A stretch of 64,000 nucleotides of DNA from Scytonema hofmannii PCC 7110 (GTDB lineage Bacteria; Cyanobacteriota; Cyanobacteriia; Cyanobacteriales; Nostocaceae): positions 9,878,341 to 9,942,340 of the forward strand of contig NZ_KQ976354.1 in assembly GCF_000346485.2 (NCBI RefSeq), written 5' to 3'. Positions within the stretch are counted from its first letter, which is position 1. Every line of letters starts with the position of its first letter. A model generated the notes under the pieces. That model had not been told where the DNA came from, searched no databases, and worked only from the letters and a program-made list of their open reading frames with translations. The position numbers and the translations under genes are program-made. This document shows, one piece after another, positions 17,741-26,789 of this stretch.

Positions 17741-20700
17741 TGGATTTCATTGCGGCTAACGAGCGTTCCTTAATGAACTTAAGGCGAGCTATTGTTCTAT
17801 CTCAAGGTCAATTCTCGCTAGTTTTGGCTTGCTGTAATTATGAAGCTTTGCAAGAGCGCACACTGCAAAGACTTCTCGAAATTTCTTCGGAAGCATACCA
17901 GATTGAAAAACTAGAGGTTCCGACCAACACCATTAGCCTTTATACAAGACTCCACTTACAAGTTGCTCGCGAGCAACCGTTGGTATTGATGGTTTTGGGT
18001 TTAGAGTCAGTGTCTGCGCTTGATGACCTGTTGACTACCATTAATCACGTGCGGGATGAGTTCCGCAAACGCCACCATTTTCCTATGGTTTTTTGGGTGA
18101 ATGATAAGGTACTGCAAAAGATAGTGCGCTTGGCTCCGGATTTTGCGAGTTGGGCTGCTACTCCTATTAGATTTGAACTGACAACTGAAGAATTGCTCGA
18201 ATTTCTACAACAAAAAACTGATTCTCTCTTTGCGGAAATTCTTAACACCAATGCTACACAACAAGCAGAACCCCAAGTGACTTATGGCAATAGAACTTTG
18301 GGTTTGGTCTCTAAGTATAGCAGTTATGAATTCCTCTGTGCTATTAAAGATTTGCAAAATCGCGGTATTAAGTTAGATCCCGAATTGAACGCCAGTCTGG
18401 AATTTGTTTTTGGTTTGGATGATTATGTTAGCGATCGCATAGATTTGGCGTTGGAACATTTTCAGCAAAGCTTGCAGTTTTGGCAAGAGCAAGTGAGAGA
18501 AGAGGGGGATGAGGAAGGAGGGGGAGAGGGGGAGAGGGAGACAGAGGGGAAAAATTCTCCCATGTCTCCCCATCCCCCCATCCCCCCATCACCCCACCTT
18601 CTTCGTTTGGGAGTCGTTCTGTTCTATATTGGGCTGTGTTATTTTCGTGTGGCAGAACGGTATCATTCAGAAAACCCTCTCCCATGGCAAGAAGCTAAAT
18701 TTTATTTCCAACAATGCCTTGACGTTTTTGAAGTGATTGGACGCGAGGAGATTGTGGCTCAATGTATTGGCCAATTGAGTGAAGTGTTGCTCATTTTACA
18801 CGATTGGGAAGAGTTACAGAAAGTTGCCACAAAATCTCTAGAGTTACATAGAATTTATGGTACTCAAATTCAACTTGCTTGTGATTATAGTTTTTTGGCT
18901 GAGGTCGCTGTAGAGCAGTCAAACTGGGAAAAGGCAACTCAGCTGGCAAAAGCATCCCTGTCTTACCTGGGGAAGGTCAGAAAAGATAGCGATCGCTATC
19001 AGAGTTTGTTCCCACTGCTTTTGAAACAAATATCTCAATTAGTGTTAGCACAAGCACTAGAGCATTTGGGGGAGAAAAAAAAGGCTCTAAAACGCTTAAA
19101 AACGGCGAATCGTCAGTTGGAAACTGCTTTGGAAAGCAGCGATCATCGGTATGATGCTCATCGTTATATTCGCCTTTTGCGGAAGATGCGATCGCTCTAC
19201 TTTGAGTCTGGTCGGTATTTAGAAGCTTTTTGTATCAGGCAAAAACGCCGTTCGGTCGAGCAGCAGTATGGTTTGCGTGCTTTTATTGGCGCAGGTCGCC
19301 TACAACCCCAGAGACCAACGACAAAACCCTTGTTGGTTTCAAGTGCAGCAAGCACCAGCGTTGCTTTGGAAATTGATGCTTCCGGTCGCAAGCGGGATAT
19401 TGATAGCTTAATTGGCAGAATTAGTCGTTCCGATCAAAAACTGACAGTCATTCACGGTCAATCTGGCGTAGGTAAAAGTTCTACCGTGACTGCGGGGCTA
19501 ATCCCTGCACTGCAAAACCGAGCTATCGGCGACCAGATTGCTATACCTGTTGTAGTGCGAATTTATACTAACTTGGTTCGGGAATTAGGAAAATCTTTAA
19601 CAGAGGCGCAACTTCAAATTCAACATGGAACAAGTGCTGCTATCCTCGAGCCTGTCATACTTAACTCGGAAAATGCCATTCTGGAACAATTACAAAAAAA
19701 TGCTAAAAATCATTTCATCACAGTTTTAATTTTTGACCAGTTTGAGGAGTTTTTCTTTAGCTGTCCCGAACACAACAAGTTGCAACAATTTGATAATTTT
19801 ATTTGCGATTGCCTCAATATATCTTTTGTGAAAATAGTCTTTTCTCTTCGAGAAGATTATTTACATCGCTTATTAGAATTTAAATACTTAACACAACAGG
19901 AGCAGATTAACAATAATATTTTAGACAAAAATATTCGCTATCAATTAAAAAATTTCGCCCAAGAAGATGCCAAAAATTTTATCTTAAAGTTAACAGAGCG
20001 ATCGCATTTTTATTTAGAGCCAGCTTTGATTGATGCCATCGTACAAGATTTATCGACAGAATTAGGAGAAGTTCGTCCAATTGAGTTGCAAGTCGTAGGA
20101 TCGCAACTGCAAGATGAAAGGATAACAACGCTAACAGACTACCAGCAATTTAAATCGGGCAAACTGATTGAGCGATATATAAAAGAACTCATCAAAGAAT
20201 GCGGTCCCGAAAATGAAAGGGCTGCATTACTGGTCTTGTACTTGTTAACAGATGAAAATAAAAAGCGTCCTTACAAAACTTATAGTGAATTAGCTTCCCA
20301 GCTAGCAGAATTAGAGCATCAAGAAAAATTAGAGTTAGTCTTAGAAATTTTAGTGCGTTCTGGATTAGTGGTTCTCTTTCCCGACCAACCCGAACGCCGC
20401 TATCAATTAATTCATGATTATTTAGTAGATTTGATTCGTTATCTGCAACAAGCAGAATTGAACTTACAAACACAACTGCAAGAGTTACGCAACCAAGTCC
20501 ATCAAAGGGAAACAGAGATTTACCAGCTAAAAAGCCAACTGAAGAAAAAACAGCAGCAATCTCAACAAGTCATTAGCCAACCCCAACAAGGTTGGGATTT
20601 ACTGACAGAATTAAAAGAGTTACGTAAACGAGAAACACAAAGTCAGATTGAAATTGAGCAACTCAATGCAGAACTGCAACAGCAAAAGTTGCAAGCAGAA

Positions 20701-22797
20701 CTCGCAAAGAGTCATCGCTCTGTGACAATAGCACTTGCTGGTTCAGTCATACTTATACTGGCGTTCACAACCTCTTTTCTTTCAGCCTTTCAATGGAGAC
20801 AAGCGCTCGTTAATGAAATTAAAGCTATTAATGCAACGAGTGAAGTACTTCTCATCTCAGGAAGAGATATGGAGGCCCTGAAATCCGGGTTAAAAGCAGG
20901 TAGAAAACAGCAAAATGCCATATTTCCAAGTACAGATGTGCGGTTTCAGGTAATGGGGACGCTTTATCAACTGGTTTTTTCTGGGGGTGAAAGAGCAAGC
21001 CAACGCTTACAGAGCCATACGTTGGGTGTGAATAGCGTCAATTTTAGCCCTGATGGTAAGACAATAGCCTCAGCAAGTGCTGACAGTAATATTGTACTCT
21101 GGCATTTCAACGGCAAAAAATATAAAATTTTACGTTCGCACAAAGATGCTGTCAACAACGTTAGTTTTAGCCATGATGGTAGAACTGTCGCTTCTGCAAG
21201 TCAGGATAAAACTGTAAAACTTTGGAATCCAAACACCGAGCAGGTAAAAAAAACTTTAGTAGGGCATAAAGAAGTCGTTAATAGTGTCAGCTTCACTCCC
21301 GATGATGAAATAATTGCCTCGGCTAGTAGCGATAAAACCATCAAACTTTGGCATCGGGATGGTAAACTTCTTAAGACTTTGTTGGGTCATAAGAATGCTA
21401 TCTTGAGTGTAGCTTGGTCGCCTAATGGTCAAACCCTTGCTTCAGCTAGTACGGACAAAACTATAAACCTTTGGAGTCGAAACGGCAATCTGTTGACAAC
21501 TATAGCAGGGCATAACGATGCTGTGAGGAGTGTAGCTTGGTCTGGAGATGGAAGGGTTATTGCTTCAGCGAGTTTGGATAAAACTGTCAAACTCTGGAGT
21601 CGGGAAGGTAAATTGTTAAGAACTTTAATTGGGCATAACGATAAAGTCACAAGCGTGAGTTTCACCCCTGATAGTCAGATTCTAGCTTCAGCAAGTACCG
21701 ACAAGACAGTCAATTTTTGGAGTCGCGACGGAATTCTGTTAGGAACTTTAAAGGGTCATGGCGACTGGGTCAATAGTGTCAGTTTCAGTCCTGATGGAAA
21801 GACTTTGGCTTCTGGAAGTCGAGACATAACAGTCAAACTTTGGAAATTGCAGGATCTGAAATCCAAGTTTAGACATCATAGTGGAGATGTGACTAGCATT
21901 AGTTTCTCTCCTCAAGGTGATTTGATAGCTTCTGGTAGTCTTGACAAAACAATTAGAATCTGGAACTCAGAAGCAAAACTACTTCATATTTTAGAGGGTC
22001 ATAAGAATGGAGTTTGGGGCGTAAGTTTTAGCCCAAAAGGAGATATGCTTGCCTCAGCTAGCACGGATGCAACAGTCAAGCTGTGGAAACGTGACGGTAA
22101 GCTTATCAATACGTTATCAAAACATAAAGACGCAGTCTTAAGCGTGTCTTGGAGTCCTCAAAATATTATCGCTTCAGGTAGTAAGGATAAAACTGTAAAG
22201 TTGTGGAGTCAGAACGGTCAGCTATTAAAAACTTTGTGGGGACACAAAGCTGTTGTTAATTGGGTGAGTTTTAGTCCGAATGAGGAGTTATTAGCATCAG
22301 CTAGTGATGATAAAACAGTGAAGCTTTGGAGCAGTGATGGTAAATTGCTCAAAACTTTGTCGGGACATAGGGATGCAGTTTATAGTGTAGCTTGGTCTCC
22401 TGATGGCCGTAAAATTGCTTCGGTTAGCGCAGATAACACGGTGAAGCTTTGGAGTCAAGATGGTGAGTTGCTGAAAACTTTATGGGGACACAGAGATGCT
22501 GTCACTGGTGTCAGTTTTAGCCGTGATGGTGAATTACTTGCTACAGTGAGCGATGACAATACGGTGAAACTGTGGAACCGAGATGGAATATTACAAATAA
22601 GTTTAAAGGAAAAGGATAACCTTACCAGCGTTAGTTTAAGTTCTCACAATAGCTTGATAGCTATTGGCAGTGCTAGTGGTACAGTGTTTTTACGGAATTT
22701 AGAAGACATAACACTAGAAAAGTTGCTAGTGCGGGGGTGTGATTTGCTTAAGGACTATTCCCCAGTGACAAACGGCGATCGCACAATTTGTCCGTAG
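17740..22797 (+). CDS. Giant STAND NTPase with TPR-like region and 14 WD40 repeats
   Basis: This protein of about 1,685 residues is a STAND-type sensor. Residue positions count from ATG 17740. An N-terminal domain (1-200) has a P-loop-like layout without a Walker lysine. A helical TPR-like region (about 260-520) follows. The nSTAND-type NTPase has GQSGVGKSS near 573-581 and DQFEEFFF as Walker B near 665-672. Then come a coiled coil (about 910-995), one membrane segment (about 998-1018) and 14 WD40 repeats (about 1090-1655), enough for two seven-bladed propellers. ATG 17740 is chosen over 17719 because it forms a TAATG overlap with the ATPase gene. A Pro/Gly-rich insertion at 18498-18600 derives from repeat DNA. 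Such proteins often sense threats and oligomerise; the effector here is not evident. Confidence 0.85.
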   Translation: MDFIAANERSLMNLRRAIVLSQGQFSLVLACCNYEALQERTLQRLLEISSEAYQIEKLEVPTNTISLYTRLHLQVAREQPLVLMVLGLESVSALDDLLTTINHVRDEFRKRHHFPMVFWVNDKVLQKIVRLAPDFASWAATPIRFELTTEELLEFLQQKTDSLFAEILNTNATQQAEPQVTYGNRTLGLVSKYSSYEFLCAIKDLQNRGIKLDPELNASLEFVFGLDDYVSDRIDLALEHFQQSLQFWQEQVREEGDEEGGGEGERETEGKNSPMSPHPPIPPSPHLLRLGVVLFYIGLCYFRVAERYHSENPLPWQEAKFYFQQCLDVFEVIGREEIVAQCIGQLSEVLLILHDWEELQKVATKSLELHRIYGTQIQLACDYSFLAEVAVEQSNWEKATQLAKASLSYLGKVRKDSDRYQSLFPLLLKQISQLVLAQALEHLGEKKKALKRLKTANRQLETALESSDHRYDAHRYIRLLRKMRSLYFESGRYLEAFCIRQKRRSVEQQYGLRAFIGAGRLQPQRPTTKPLLVSSAASTSVALEIDASGRKRDIDSLIGRISRSDQKLTVIHGQSGVGKSSTVTAGLIPALQNRAIGDQIAIPVVVRIYTNLVRELGKSLTEAQLQIQHGTSAAILEPVILNSENAILEQLQKNAKNHFITVLIFDQFEEFFFSCPEHNKLQQFDNFICDCLNISFVKIVFSLREDYLHRLLEFKYLTQQEQINNNILDKNIRYQLKNFAQEDAKNFILKLTERSHFYLEPALIDAIVQDLSTELGEVRPIELQVVGSQLQDERITTLTDYQQFKSGKLIERYIKELIKECGPENERAALLVLYLLTDENKKRPYKTYSELASQLAELEHQEKLELVLEILVRSGLVVLFPDQPERRYQLIHDYLVDLIRYLQQAELNLQTQLQELRNQVHQRETEIYQLKSQLKKKQQQSQQVISQPQQGWDLLTELKELRKRETQSQIEIEQLNAELQQQKLQAELAKSHRSVTIALAGSVILILAFTTSFLSAFQWRQALVNEIKAINATSEVLLISGRDMEALKSGLKAGRKQQNAIFPSTDVRFQVMGTLYQLVFSGGERASQRLQSHTLGVNSVNFSPDGKTIASASADSNIVLWHFNGKKYKILRSHKDAVNNVSFSHDGRTVASASQDKTVKLWNPNTEQVKKTLVGHKEVVNSVSFTPDDEIIASASSDKTIKLWHRDGKLLKTLLGHKNAILSVAWSPNGQTLASASTDKTINLWSRNGNLLTTIAGHNDAVRSVAWSGDGRVIASASLDKTVKLWSREGKLLRTLIGHNDKVTSVSFTPDSQILASASTDKTVNFWSRDGILLGTLKGHGDWVNSVSFSPDGKTLASGSRDITVKLWKLQDLKSKFRHHSGDVTSISFSPQGDLIASGSLDKTIRIWNSEAKLLHILEGHKNGVWGVSFSPKGDMLASASTDATVKLWKRDGKLINTLSKHKDAVLSVSWSPQNIIASGSKDKTVKLWSQNGQLLKTLWGHKAVVNWVSFSPNEELLASASDDKTVKLWSSDGKLLKTLSGHRDAVYSVAWSPDGRKIASVSADNTVKLWSQDGELLKTLWGHRDAVTGVSFSRDGELLATVSDDNTVKLWNRDGILQISLKEKDNLTSVSLSSHNSLIAIGSASGTVFLRNLEDITLEKLLVRGCDLLKDYSPVTNGDRTICP
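18498..18600. repeat. G-rich/C-rich repeat inserted in frame in the STAND gene
   Basis: A purine-rich run (gaggaaggagggggagaggg and following) is succeeded by a complementary pyrimidine-rich run (catctccc / catccccccat type), the same style of foldback repeat found in intergenic DNA at 46255-46374. It is translated as a Glu/Gly-rich then Pro-rich segment without disrupting the frame. Confidence 0.8.
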
Positions 22798-22881
22798 GGA
22801 GTGGGGAGTGGGGAGTAGGGAAGAGGAATTTCCTCGTTCCCAGGCGGAACCTGGGAACAAGAGGTGTAGGGTGTTATCTTC
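22798..22881. terminator. Hairpin between convergent genes
   Basis: A gggagt-type repeat (22797-22820) is followed by the perfect nine-base-pair stem gttcccagg / cctgggaac (22836-22844 with 22850-22858). It lies between the STAND gene and the convergent transglycosylase gene, so it could end transcription from both sides, but no long T-run is present. Confidence 0.5.
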
Positions 22882-25074
22882 TCATTTTGCTGATAGCTGA
22901 GCATGCTCTGATGAATATTTTGCAACTAACTGGGACATTTCCGGGTTGTAAAGCCGCAGATAATTCCAGTAGTTACCAAATACCTGACGCACATAATTTT
23001 TGGTTTCATCAAAGGGAATTGCTTCTACAAACTCATCTGGATCTTGTTTTGGTAGGGTTTGCAGCCATTTAGAAACGTTACCGGGACCTGCATTGTAACT
23101 GGCGATCGCGAGCATGGAATTATCTTTATACTGCTCGTGGGTATGATCTAAATACCAAGTCCCCAACATAATATTGTCATTGGGGGTTTCCAATTTAATT
23201 TTTTTGCTATCTACTTTAATTTGTGGAGCAATCCACTTAGCTGTATCTGGCATTACCTGCATTAAACCAGTCGCACCAGCAACAGAGCGGGCTTTTTCCT
23301 CAAATCGAGATTCTTGGCGCATTAAGGCAGTCACCAGCACGGGATTTACCTCATTCTTTGCCGACCACTTTTCAATTTCCTTTAGATATGGTAAAGGATA
23401 ACGGGCTTGCCAGTAAGTGACTTGCTTGCTGAGATCCTGATACTCAGCTTTTTCTTGTGGTTTTTTCCGGTCTTCTAGTTTAGAAATTGTGTCAATACCG
23501 ATTAAATATTCGCCTTTTGCCAACCGCATCAAACCTTCAGTGTATTGTTCTGCCACAGTTGGCTGCATTTTATTGACAAATTCAGTTTGCCACTGCAACC
23601 AAGCATCGCGATCTTGACCGAGTAAATACAATTCCTTAAAAGCTTCCGAACCTGCAGTTGGTACAGTACGCTGATAGGGGACAATTTTCGGGTCGAGACT
23701 GCGTATGTTATTGAAGTTGCCAACATTAAGACCTAGAACCGCAGCCGATCGCCATGCATAGTAAGAGTAGGGGAAGCGGTTAACAACATACTCGTAAGCT
23801 TTTTTTGCTTCCTGGCTTTTCCCGATTTTCGTTGCCCATTTCCCAACCCAAAAGCCAGCTCTTGGAGCCAGAATACTGTTGGGGTTGTTAGTAGGTATTG
23901 GTCCTGCCCACTGCCAAGCACCATTAAAATCTTTGGCTTTCGCTTTTTCTTGGGCAATTTTCCAACGGTACTCTGCCGCTTCTTCAGTGTTACCAAACTT
24001 TGTAATCAGTAACTGCAATGCTTGAGTGGCTGCTTTTGGATCTTGAGCCTGTAGAATCTTGGCTTTTTCCATCAGTGCTTCACCCGCTTTTTCAGGGTAT
24101 TTACTGACGACTTTGTCAAGTAATGGTATTGCATCCTTACGGACTTGTGCCATTTCTGCCAGACGCAGTAAGCCATTTCCAGTTTCTTCAGCGTCAGGGA
24201 ATGCTTTAACAAGTTGTTGATAGGTAGCAATTGCTTCTGGGCGTTTTCCACCTACCTGATATCCCCGTGCCACGCGATAGAGATTGCGGGGTGTCCGAGA
24301 TGCTTTGGTATAAGCTTCTGCTGCTTTGGAAAATTCGCTATTTTCCCAGTATGCTGTACCCACGATTTCCCATTCTTCGGGTTTAAGGGTGGGGTTATTT
24401 GCCAACTGGTCTAGTATGGGAAGAATTCCTGATTTGTCATAGGCATGTTTTGCCAAAATCAGCTGCAATGACGGCTGTTGTGGATTTTCTTGCAACTGCT
24501 GGCGGATAATTTCCCAAGTTAAAGGATTTGAGGGAAATTGGGCAATGGCTTGCTCTTGATATTCAGGAGTTGCTATCAGATATAGGGCTTTAACAGAAGC
24601 AGGTTCTTTAGAATATTTTTTCACCACCTTCTGCCGCAAATCTGAGGCTTTGCCTTCCTCTCCAAGGACATCGGCTGCTTGCGCCTGTTTCAGTAAAACA
24701 TAGGGTGCCAAGCGTGGATATTCGTCCTCTAGCCCTTCTAGTAACTCCAGTGCCGCTTTGGCTTGCTTCTTTTCAATCAAATCGCTAGCCAAAAGATAAC
24801 GAGCGCGATTTCGGTCTTGCAAGTCGCGTCCCTTTGCAAGAGCCTCCAGCTTTGCACTGCGTTCATGCGAGGACTGTGACACCAGTGGAAGCACAGCGGA
24901 GTTAGCTTTGCTTGCTTCTGAAAGCTGCTCAGGCGAATTTTTAGTAAATCGCAGTAAATGCCCAAAGGATTTACTAAACTGAGGCGCGGACATCATTGCA
25001 CCTGCTAGGAAGGCAAACAATCCAGCACCTGCAATGAGAGGGATATATTTTTTCTTTTGTCGCTGCTTCAGCAT
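22882..25074 (-). CDS. slt: Soluble-type lytic murein transglycosylase (Slt70-like)
   Basis: The 730-residue protein has an N-terminal signal anchor (about residues 9-30). A long helical TPR-like superhelix (about 60-560) follows, then a C-terminal transglycosylase SLT domain. The catalytic Glu588 lies in ALMRQESRFE and is followed by GATGLMQVMP and SYNAGPGNVSKW, the standard lysozyme-like motifs. The enzyme cleaves peptidoglycan glycan strands between MurNAc and GlcNAc, forming 1,6-anhydroMurNAc. Length and architecture match cyanobacterial Slt proteins, which are longer than E. coli Slt70 (about 645). It is monocistronic. Confidence 0.93.
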   Translation of the reverse strand: MLKQRQKKKYIPLIAGAGLFAFLAGAMMSAPQFSKSFGHLLRFTKNSPEQLSEASKANSAVLPLVSQSSHERSAKLEALAKGRDLQDRNRARYLLASDLIEKKQAKAALELLEGLEDEYPRLAPYVLLKQAQAADVLGEEGKASDLRQKVVKKYSKEPASVKALYLIATPEYQEQAIAQFPSNPLTWEIIRQQLQENPQQPSLQLILAKHAYDKSGILPILDQLANNPTLKPEEWEIVGTAYWENSEFSKAAEAYTKASRTPRNLYRVARGYQVGGKRPEAIATYQQLVKAFPDAEETGNGLLRLAEMAQVRKDAIPLLDKVVSKYPEKAGEALMEKAKILQAQDPKAATQALQLLITKFGNTEEAAEYRWKIAQEKAKAKDFNGAWQWAGPIPTNNPNSILAPRAGFWVGKWATKIGKSQEAKKAYEYVVNRFPYSYYAWRSAAVLGLNVGNFNNIRSLDPKIVPYQRTVPTAGSEAFKELYLLGQDRDAWLQWQTEFVNKMQPTVAEQYTEGLMRLAKGEYLIGIDTISKLEDRKKPQEKAEYQDLSKQVTYWQARYPLPYLKEIEKWSAKNEVNPVLVTALMRQESRFEEKARSVAGATGLMQVMPDTAKWIAPQIKVDSKKIKLETPNDNIMLGTWYLDHTHEQYKDNSMLAIASYNAGPGNVSKWLQTLPKQDPDEFVEAIPFDETKNYVRQVFGNYWNYLRLYNPEMSQLVAKYSSEHAQLSAK

Positions 25075-25504
25075 TGGTACCCGCTGAAAATTTCACATGA
25101 ATTTCTAGCAACTCTAGCATCACTTGCGGACAATGTCGCCACTTTTAACTTTTGTATTCCTAATTTGGGGATCGTTATAGCTTTTTTCTTTTCTGGATGG
25201 GAATTCCAGCCATTTAAGTTAAAAATTTTGCATTTTTGTTTTTCTCTTTGCTTGTATAGTATGGGTTTGGCGATCATCTGTAAAAGCAAAGGTTGTAAGA
25301 GCAGTTGCTACAAACTCTCACAGGCATACCCCTTTCTTCCTTATATAAGGGCAAAAATCCTTCTTTAGGGGGAAGAAAAGGGATGTTGCTATTTTAGTCA
25401 AAGGTTAACAAAGTGTAACGCACCATCTCCAGAGTTCAAGATGCTAATACTTCGTTGAGAATGACGACAGGTAAATCGGTAATACTACGAAAACCTTGAA
25501 AGAA
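25075..25504. other. Intergenic region without recognised features
   Basis: The region upstream of slt contains its promoter. It is followed by a stretch with short dyads around atacccctttcttcc / ggggg. No open frame or repeat shared with other parts of the window was found. Confidence 0.45.
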
Positions 25505-25786
25505 ATGCGGATCTTCAAAAATGCTTGGTTTGAACGTTTTGCCCGTAAGGAACGGCTGACCGATGAAGCGCTTTACGCCGCTGTCACCAGAGCGTCCAAG
25601 GGGCTAGTAGATGCCGACTTAGGCGGCGGCATCATCAAACAGCGGATAGCGCGGCAAGGACAGGGAAAATCAGGAGGATACCGCAGTATCATTATTTTTC
25701 GCAGCGGCGATAAGGCTTTCTTCGTGTACGGCTTTTCCAAGAGCGATCTCGACAACAGTCAACTACCTACACCTCCCGAAGGGTAG
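25505..25786 (+). pseudogene. RelE-type toxin, 3'-truncated
   Basis: The product matches the RelE subfamily PF06296 (DUF1044-type): MRIFKNAWFERFARKE, the GGGIIKQRIARQGQGKSGGYR core and FFVYGFSKSDLDN are typical. Members run to about 110-120 residues with a helical ending. Here the homology stops after DN near base 25756, and the last eight codons come from a foreign hairpin sequence, giving a 93-residue product. ATG 25505 is preferred to TTG 25496 because family members begin MRIF. The antitoxin usually follows; none is present, fitting loss by the adjoining IscB-type insertion. Confidence 0.75.
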
Positions 25787-25793
25787 GTGTAGG
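25766..25793. repeat. Hairpin at the presumed left end of the IscB remnant
   Basis: The arms cctacacc and ggtgtagg (25766-25773 with 25786-25793) enclose a second small stem ccc-gaa-ggg. It sits exactly where the RelE homology stops, as expected of the subterminal hairpin of an IS200/IS605-like or ISC element. Confidence 0.6.
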
Positions 25794-26073
25794 CTTGCCA
25801 AAAACTAAAGCAAGTCTTTAGCTCTCAATAGGCAACGCAAGAGTTGGTTAGGTCACTGGGGAGAGTCAAAAGCTCGTTACAAGGGGCATTATACGTTGTT
25901 AATTTGCGCTTCCCCCAGTTCTAAGTTTTAGTAGTAAATTACGAACGTATGTTTCCCTAGTTCGGACAAACTAATTGGCTTTTGTGAGAAGAAGAGATGC
26001 GGCTACTAAAATGACCGGAGGGACGTTACCAAAAATAACAAACACAGTTTATTGGGTTATCCCTAATAAAGGA
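25787..26073 (+). ncRNA. Candidate omega-RNA remnant upstream of the iscB fragment
   Basis: The 280 bases between the left hairpin and the iscB start are non-coding but structured. A cactgggga segment near 25855 can pair with tcccccagtt near 25912, enclosing gagagtcaaaagctcgttac. IscB guide (omega) RNAs are encoded directly upstream of iscB and contain comparable C/G-rich stems near their 3' end. The assignment rests on position and gross structure only; the gene it would serve is destroyed, so it is at best a relic. Confidence 0.4.
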
Positions 26074-26175
26074 ATGATTAATCAAAATCGACAAGTTACA
26101 AGAGTACCAGTTGTCTCGCCAGATAACAAACCCCTGATGCCCACAAATTGCGCAAGAAGTCATGGGAAGCGTTGA
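26074..26175 (+). pseudogene. iscB: IscB N-terminal fragment (RRXRR-type)
   Basis: The 33 codons from ATG 26074 read MINQNRQVTRVPVVSPDNKP and continue LMPT..AR. This is the start of the IscB/RRXRR protein group, in which a VxVxxxxxxPLMP segment is followed by an Arg-rich PLMP-domain strand. The frame ends at TGA 26173-26175, just where the ARARxW segment should continue, and no RuvC or HNH domain remains. The fragment runs into the start of an antitoxin gene in another frame, so most of the element was deleted. Confidence 0.6.
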
Positions 26176-26386
26176 CGAAAACGGTTTACTGTGCTTGGAT
26201 GAACCTCTGACGGTTCAAAAGCATAGCCGCGTTAAGGTAATTGTGCTGTTTGTGGAAGATGAGGTGGATGAAGATGATGAATCAAAAGAGTCTGTATTAA
26301 ACAGTCTTCGCACTTCATTGCAACAAGCAAAAGCTGGAAAAACTAGACCTATTTCAGAACTGTGGGATGGTGTTGATGCAGAGTGA
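26162..26386 (+). CDS. Putative antitoxin of a RelE-type pair
   Basis: The 74-residue product is acidic. It has a beta-rich start (MGSVDENGLLCLDEPL, a DUF104/AbrB-like strand pattern) and a helical tail with RPISELWDGVDAE, the type that wraps a RelE toxin. It overlaps the toxin gene by 20 bases, the usual arrangement. Sense codons (I-A-Q-E-V) precede ATG 26162 in the same frame until the iscB junction, so the original start may have been lost. Whether it is still expressed is uncertain because its promoter region was replaced. Confidence 0.6.
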   Translation: MGSVDENGLLCLDEPLTVQKHSRVKVIVLFVEDEVDEDDESKESVLNSLRTSLQQAKAGKTRPISELWDGVDAE

Positions 26387-26758
26387 ACTACCCTCAGTTC
26401 AAGTTCAGTTTACAGATGAATTTCAGTATCGGCTACGCACCCTGTCCAAAAAGTATCGCCACATTCGGTCTAATATTCAACCGATAATTGCACAACTGCA
26501 AGCAGGAAACTTTATTGGCGACCAAATATCTGGAACAGGGAACACTGTTTTCAAGGTACGAGTCCGCAACAGTGATATCCAGAAAGGTAAAAGTGGTGGT
26601 TATCGGCTCATTTATCAGCTTGAATCCCAACAAAGGTTATCCTCCTGCTAATCTATTCCAAAAGTGAACAAGCAGATGTTGCAGTAGAGGAGATTAAGTT
26701 AGTTATAGAAGAGTTTCAAAAATACGGTAGTACTTTGCCGGAAGCAAACCAGGAATAA
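26367..26758 (+). pseudogene. RelE/ParE-type toxin with a frameshift
   Basis: The first frame gives FTDEFQYRLRTLSKKYRHIR and a GKSGGYRLIYQLES segment typical of RelE toxins, then stops at 26651. The family's missing ending, PTKVILLLIYSKSEQADVAV and on to EANQE, is encoded from about 26624 to 26758 in another frame. Restoring it needs one extra base near 26622, so a single-base deletion has split the gene (or there is a sequencing error). ATG 26367 or 26376 can serve as start, both inside the antitoxin gene. Confidence 0.8.
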
Positions 26759-26789
26759 CATTAGATTATAGTTAGGACTGGTTCTGAAT

